DNA of 20,000 bases from Cryptomeria japonica (lineage: Eukaryota; Streptophyta; Pinopsida; Cupressales; Cupressaceae). The stretch lies in assembly GCF_030272615.1 (NCBI RefSeq), contig NW_026729300.1, forward strand, positions 1 to 20,000, given 5' to 3'. The translations under genes were made by a program, and so were the position numbers. Positions 18,703 to 20,000 of the stretch are shown here, in pieces. A model generated the notes under the pieces. The model did no database searches. It saw only the letters and a program-made list of their open reading frames with translations, and had not been told where the DNA came from. Each line of letters opens with the position of its first letter. Within the stretch, counting starts at the first letter, position 1.

Positions 18703-18822
18703 GGGTGCGATCATACCAGCGTTAGTGCACCGGATCCCATCAGAACTCCGCAGTTAAGCGCGCTTGGGCCGGAGTAGTACTGGGATGGGTGACCTCCCGG
18801 GAAGTCCCGGTGTTGCACCCTT
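18703..18822 (+). rRNA. 5S ribosomal RNA, unit 4
   Basis: Intact 120-nt 5S rRNA gene, same sequence as units 2 and 3 (G at base 18782, position 80). It is the only copy followed by an uninterrupted six-T run starting inside its last two bases (18821-18826), because of a C-to-T change at 18824. That should stop polymerase III closer to the mature 3' end than in the other copies. Confidence 0.97.
18752..18799 (+). promoter_or_regulatory. 5S internal control region, unit 4
   Basis: Complete A box, intermediate element and C box, with G at the first C-box base (18782). Confidence 0.85.
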
Positions 18823-18833
18823 TTTTAGTTTTT
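18821..18833 (+). terminator. Pol III terminator, unit 4 (gained T6)
   Basis: A C-to-T change at 18824 fuses the first T run into six T (18821-18826), followed by AG and the usual T5 (18829-18833). This copy therefore has two consecutive full terminators, the first overlapping the gene end. Confidence 0.85.
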
Positions 18834-19271
18834 CGCCGGGCGTCGCAATGCTATTTGAATAAACCTTTTGCCCGTTTGCGTTCTCGTCGGGGCCGGGCCG
18901 GGCCGGGGTGCGCTGCCCGCACTACCGCGCGCGCGGGGGCGACACCGAGCGCGCACCCGAGGCGCCCCGAGCACACAGGCCACGGTGCAACCCGGGCGTT
19001 GTGCGCGCACCCCGGTGCGCCCGAGGTGCTGCGCGCGCACCCAGGTGAAATCGGTGTGCACCTCGGCCAGTGCGCGCTCGGTCGAGTCGCGCACGTTGGC
19101 CAAGGTGCACGGTGATGTTTCTTACTCTAAGGTTCCGCACCAGACGCCCGGGACAGGTGAGCGAAGCTGGGCGGGGCCGGGTGCGCGGCCGGGGCAGGTG
19201 CACGCAGCTAGAGAGAGCTTTGGAGCACACCAGAGGTGCGCACCTTGGAGCACACTTCGGAGCGCACCAAT
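18834..19271. repeat. GC-rich spacer downstream of 5S, unit 4
   Basis: Same as unit 1 except for a G-to-A change at 19210, in a CHG context on the complementary strand. Confidence 0.75.
18889..18908 (+). other. G-quadruplex motif after 5S, unit 4
   Basis: Identical to the unit 1 motif: four G runs with two-base CC loops. Confidence 0.7.
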
Positions 19272-20000
19272 GATGCGCTCCATTCAAAAGTTTCCTGAAA
19301 AGGCAAAAAAAGTTGAGATTATAGAATTTCCCACTTGAGAGATTGTAAAAAAAAAAAATTTAAAATGAAGGAAACGCGGGTGCCAAGGTGTGCGCGCCCG
19401 GGTGCGCAGCCCAGCCAAGGTGTGCGCACCAAGGCGCCCACCCTGGCGAAGGTGCACGCAAGGTGCGCACCCGAGGCAAACCGGACAATTAACCCAACTT
19501 TCGACTTCGCGCGCACCTGCGCACCTTGGAGCGCACTTCGGAGCGCTCCTTGGTGCGCACCAATCTTGGGCACCTCGGAGTGCACCATGGCGCCCACCAA
19601 GGTGCGCACCCGGGGCAAACCGAGCTCCGACTTCGTGCGCACCTTGGAGCGCACGAAAGGTGCGCACCATGGCGCCCACCAAGGTGCGCAGCCCAGCCAA
19701 GGCGTGCGCATCAAGGTGCGCACCCTGGCGAAGGTGCGCACCCGGGGCAAACCGAGCTCCGACTTCGTGCGCACCTTGGAGCGCACAAAGGGTGCGCAAC
19801 CCAGCCAAGGTGTGCGCACCCCGGGCAAACCGAGCTCCGAATCGTGCGCACCTTGGAGCACACTTCGGAGCCCTCCTTGGTGCGCACCGATGTTGCGCAC
19901 CTCGGAGCGCACCCGGGGAAAACAATGCAATTAACCCGACTTTCGACTTCGTGGGCACCTCGGAGCGCTCTCGGGTTCGCACCTCGGAGCACACCGAGGT
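19272..20000. repeat. Block A and GC array, unit 4 (3' cut)
   Basis: Equivalent of 1170-1898: block A at 19272-19402, then the GAGCTCC-type array up to the window end. The 14-bp palindrome is intact at 19550-19563. No gene. Confidence 0.75.

Larger units (their letters stand above)
1..20000 (+). repeat. Tandem 5S rDNA array, 6034-bp unit, 3.3 units
   Basis: Every module recurs at an offset of exactly 6034 bases; for example the 5S gene starts at 601, 6635, 12669 and 18703, and the first bases of the window recur at 6035, 12069 and 18103. All units are head to tail in the same orientation. By eye I find 16 variable sites and no indels; in unit 1 coordinates they are 444, 680, 722, 1023, 1029, 1108, 1451, 2296, 2598, 2698, 3141, 3430, 4001, 4523, 5275 and 5884. 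Plant 5S units are usually a few hundred to about a thousand bases, so this one is exceptionally long. No 18S, 5.8S or 25S sequence lies in the unit, so the 5S is arranged separately from 35S rDNA (S-type). The array runs off both ends of the window. Confidence 0.97.

Noticed and set aside
1-20000. Novel defence, mobile or biosynthetic system
   Set aside because: No supported coding sequence exists in the window. Every base falls within the 5S rDNA repeat unit, so the interest lies in the repeat architecture, not in a gene system.

Overview
The window is one tandem array of nuclear 5S ribosomal DNA from a land plant. It contains no protein gene that I can support. The repeat period is exactly 6034 bp: three full periods lie at 1-6034, 6035-12068 and 12069-18102, and a fourth is cut at 20000. 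Each period carries one intact 120-nt 5S rRNA gene on the + strand (601-720, 6635-6754, 12669-12788, 18703-18822). The remaining ~5.9 kb (about 98%) is spacer. The rRNA matches the plant 5S pattern throughout. Its GC-rich helix variants, with compensatory changes against the angiosperm form, fit what I recall of gymnosperm 5S, so I suspect a gymnosperm. That placement is inference.

Layout of one unit, in the coordinates of the first period: T-rich low-copy spacer with degenerate ~40-bp repeats (5901-6240, seen also at 1-206); GC-rich spacer (207-572); short upstream promoter (573-600); 5S gene; T-run terminator (719-731); very GC-rich spacer with a tight G-quadruplex motif (732-1169); then about 4.2 kb of nested repeats. 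These nested repeats alternate AT-rich blocks (starting at 1170, 1909, 3393, 3887, 4357, 4712 and 5226) with GC-rich arrays built on the palindrome GGTGCGCACC, including a 207-bp higher-order repeat around 2134-2754. Last comes a G-rich minisatellite (5391-5900) with another G-quadruplex cluster.

By eye I count 16 single-base differences among the units and no insertion or deletion, even in a 16-A tract. Two differences touch function. At 5S position 80, unit 1 has A where the others have G, which breaks a helix IV pair. Just after the gene, unit 4 has a C-to-T change that makes a six-T run.

Many long open frames cross the spacer on both strands. They are by-products of stop-poor GC-rich repeats and are not annotated as genes. 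I found no mobile element, CRISPR array, tRNA or 18S/5.8S/25S sequence. The most unusual thing here is the architecture: a 5S unit roughly ten times the usual plant size, with a spacer built like a 35S rDNA intergenic spacer.
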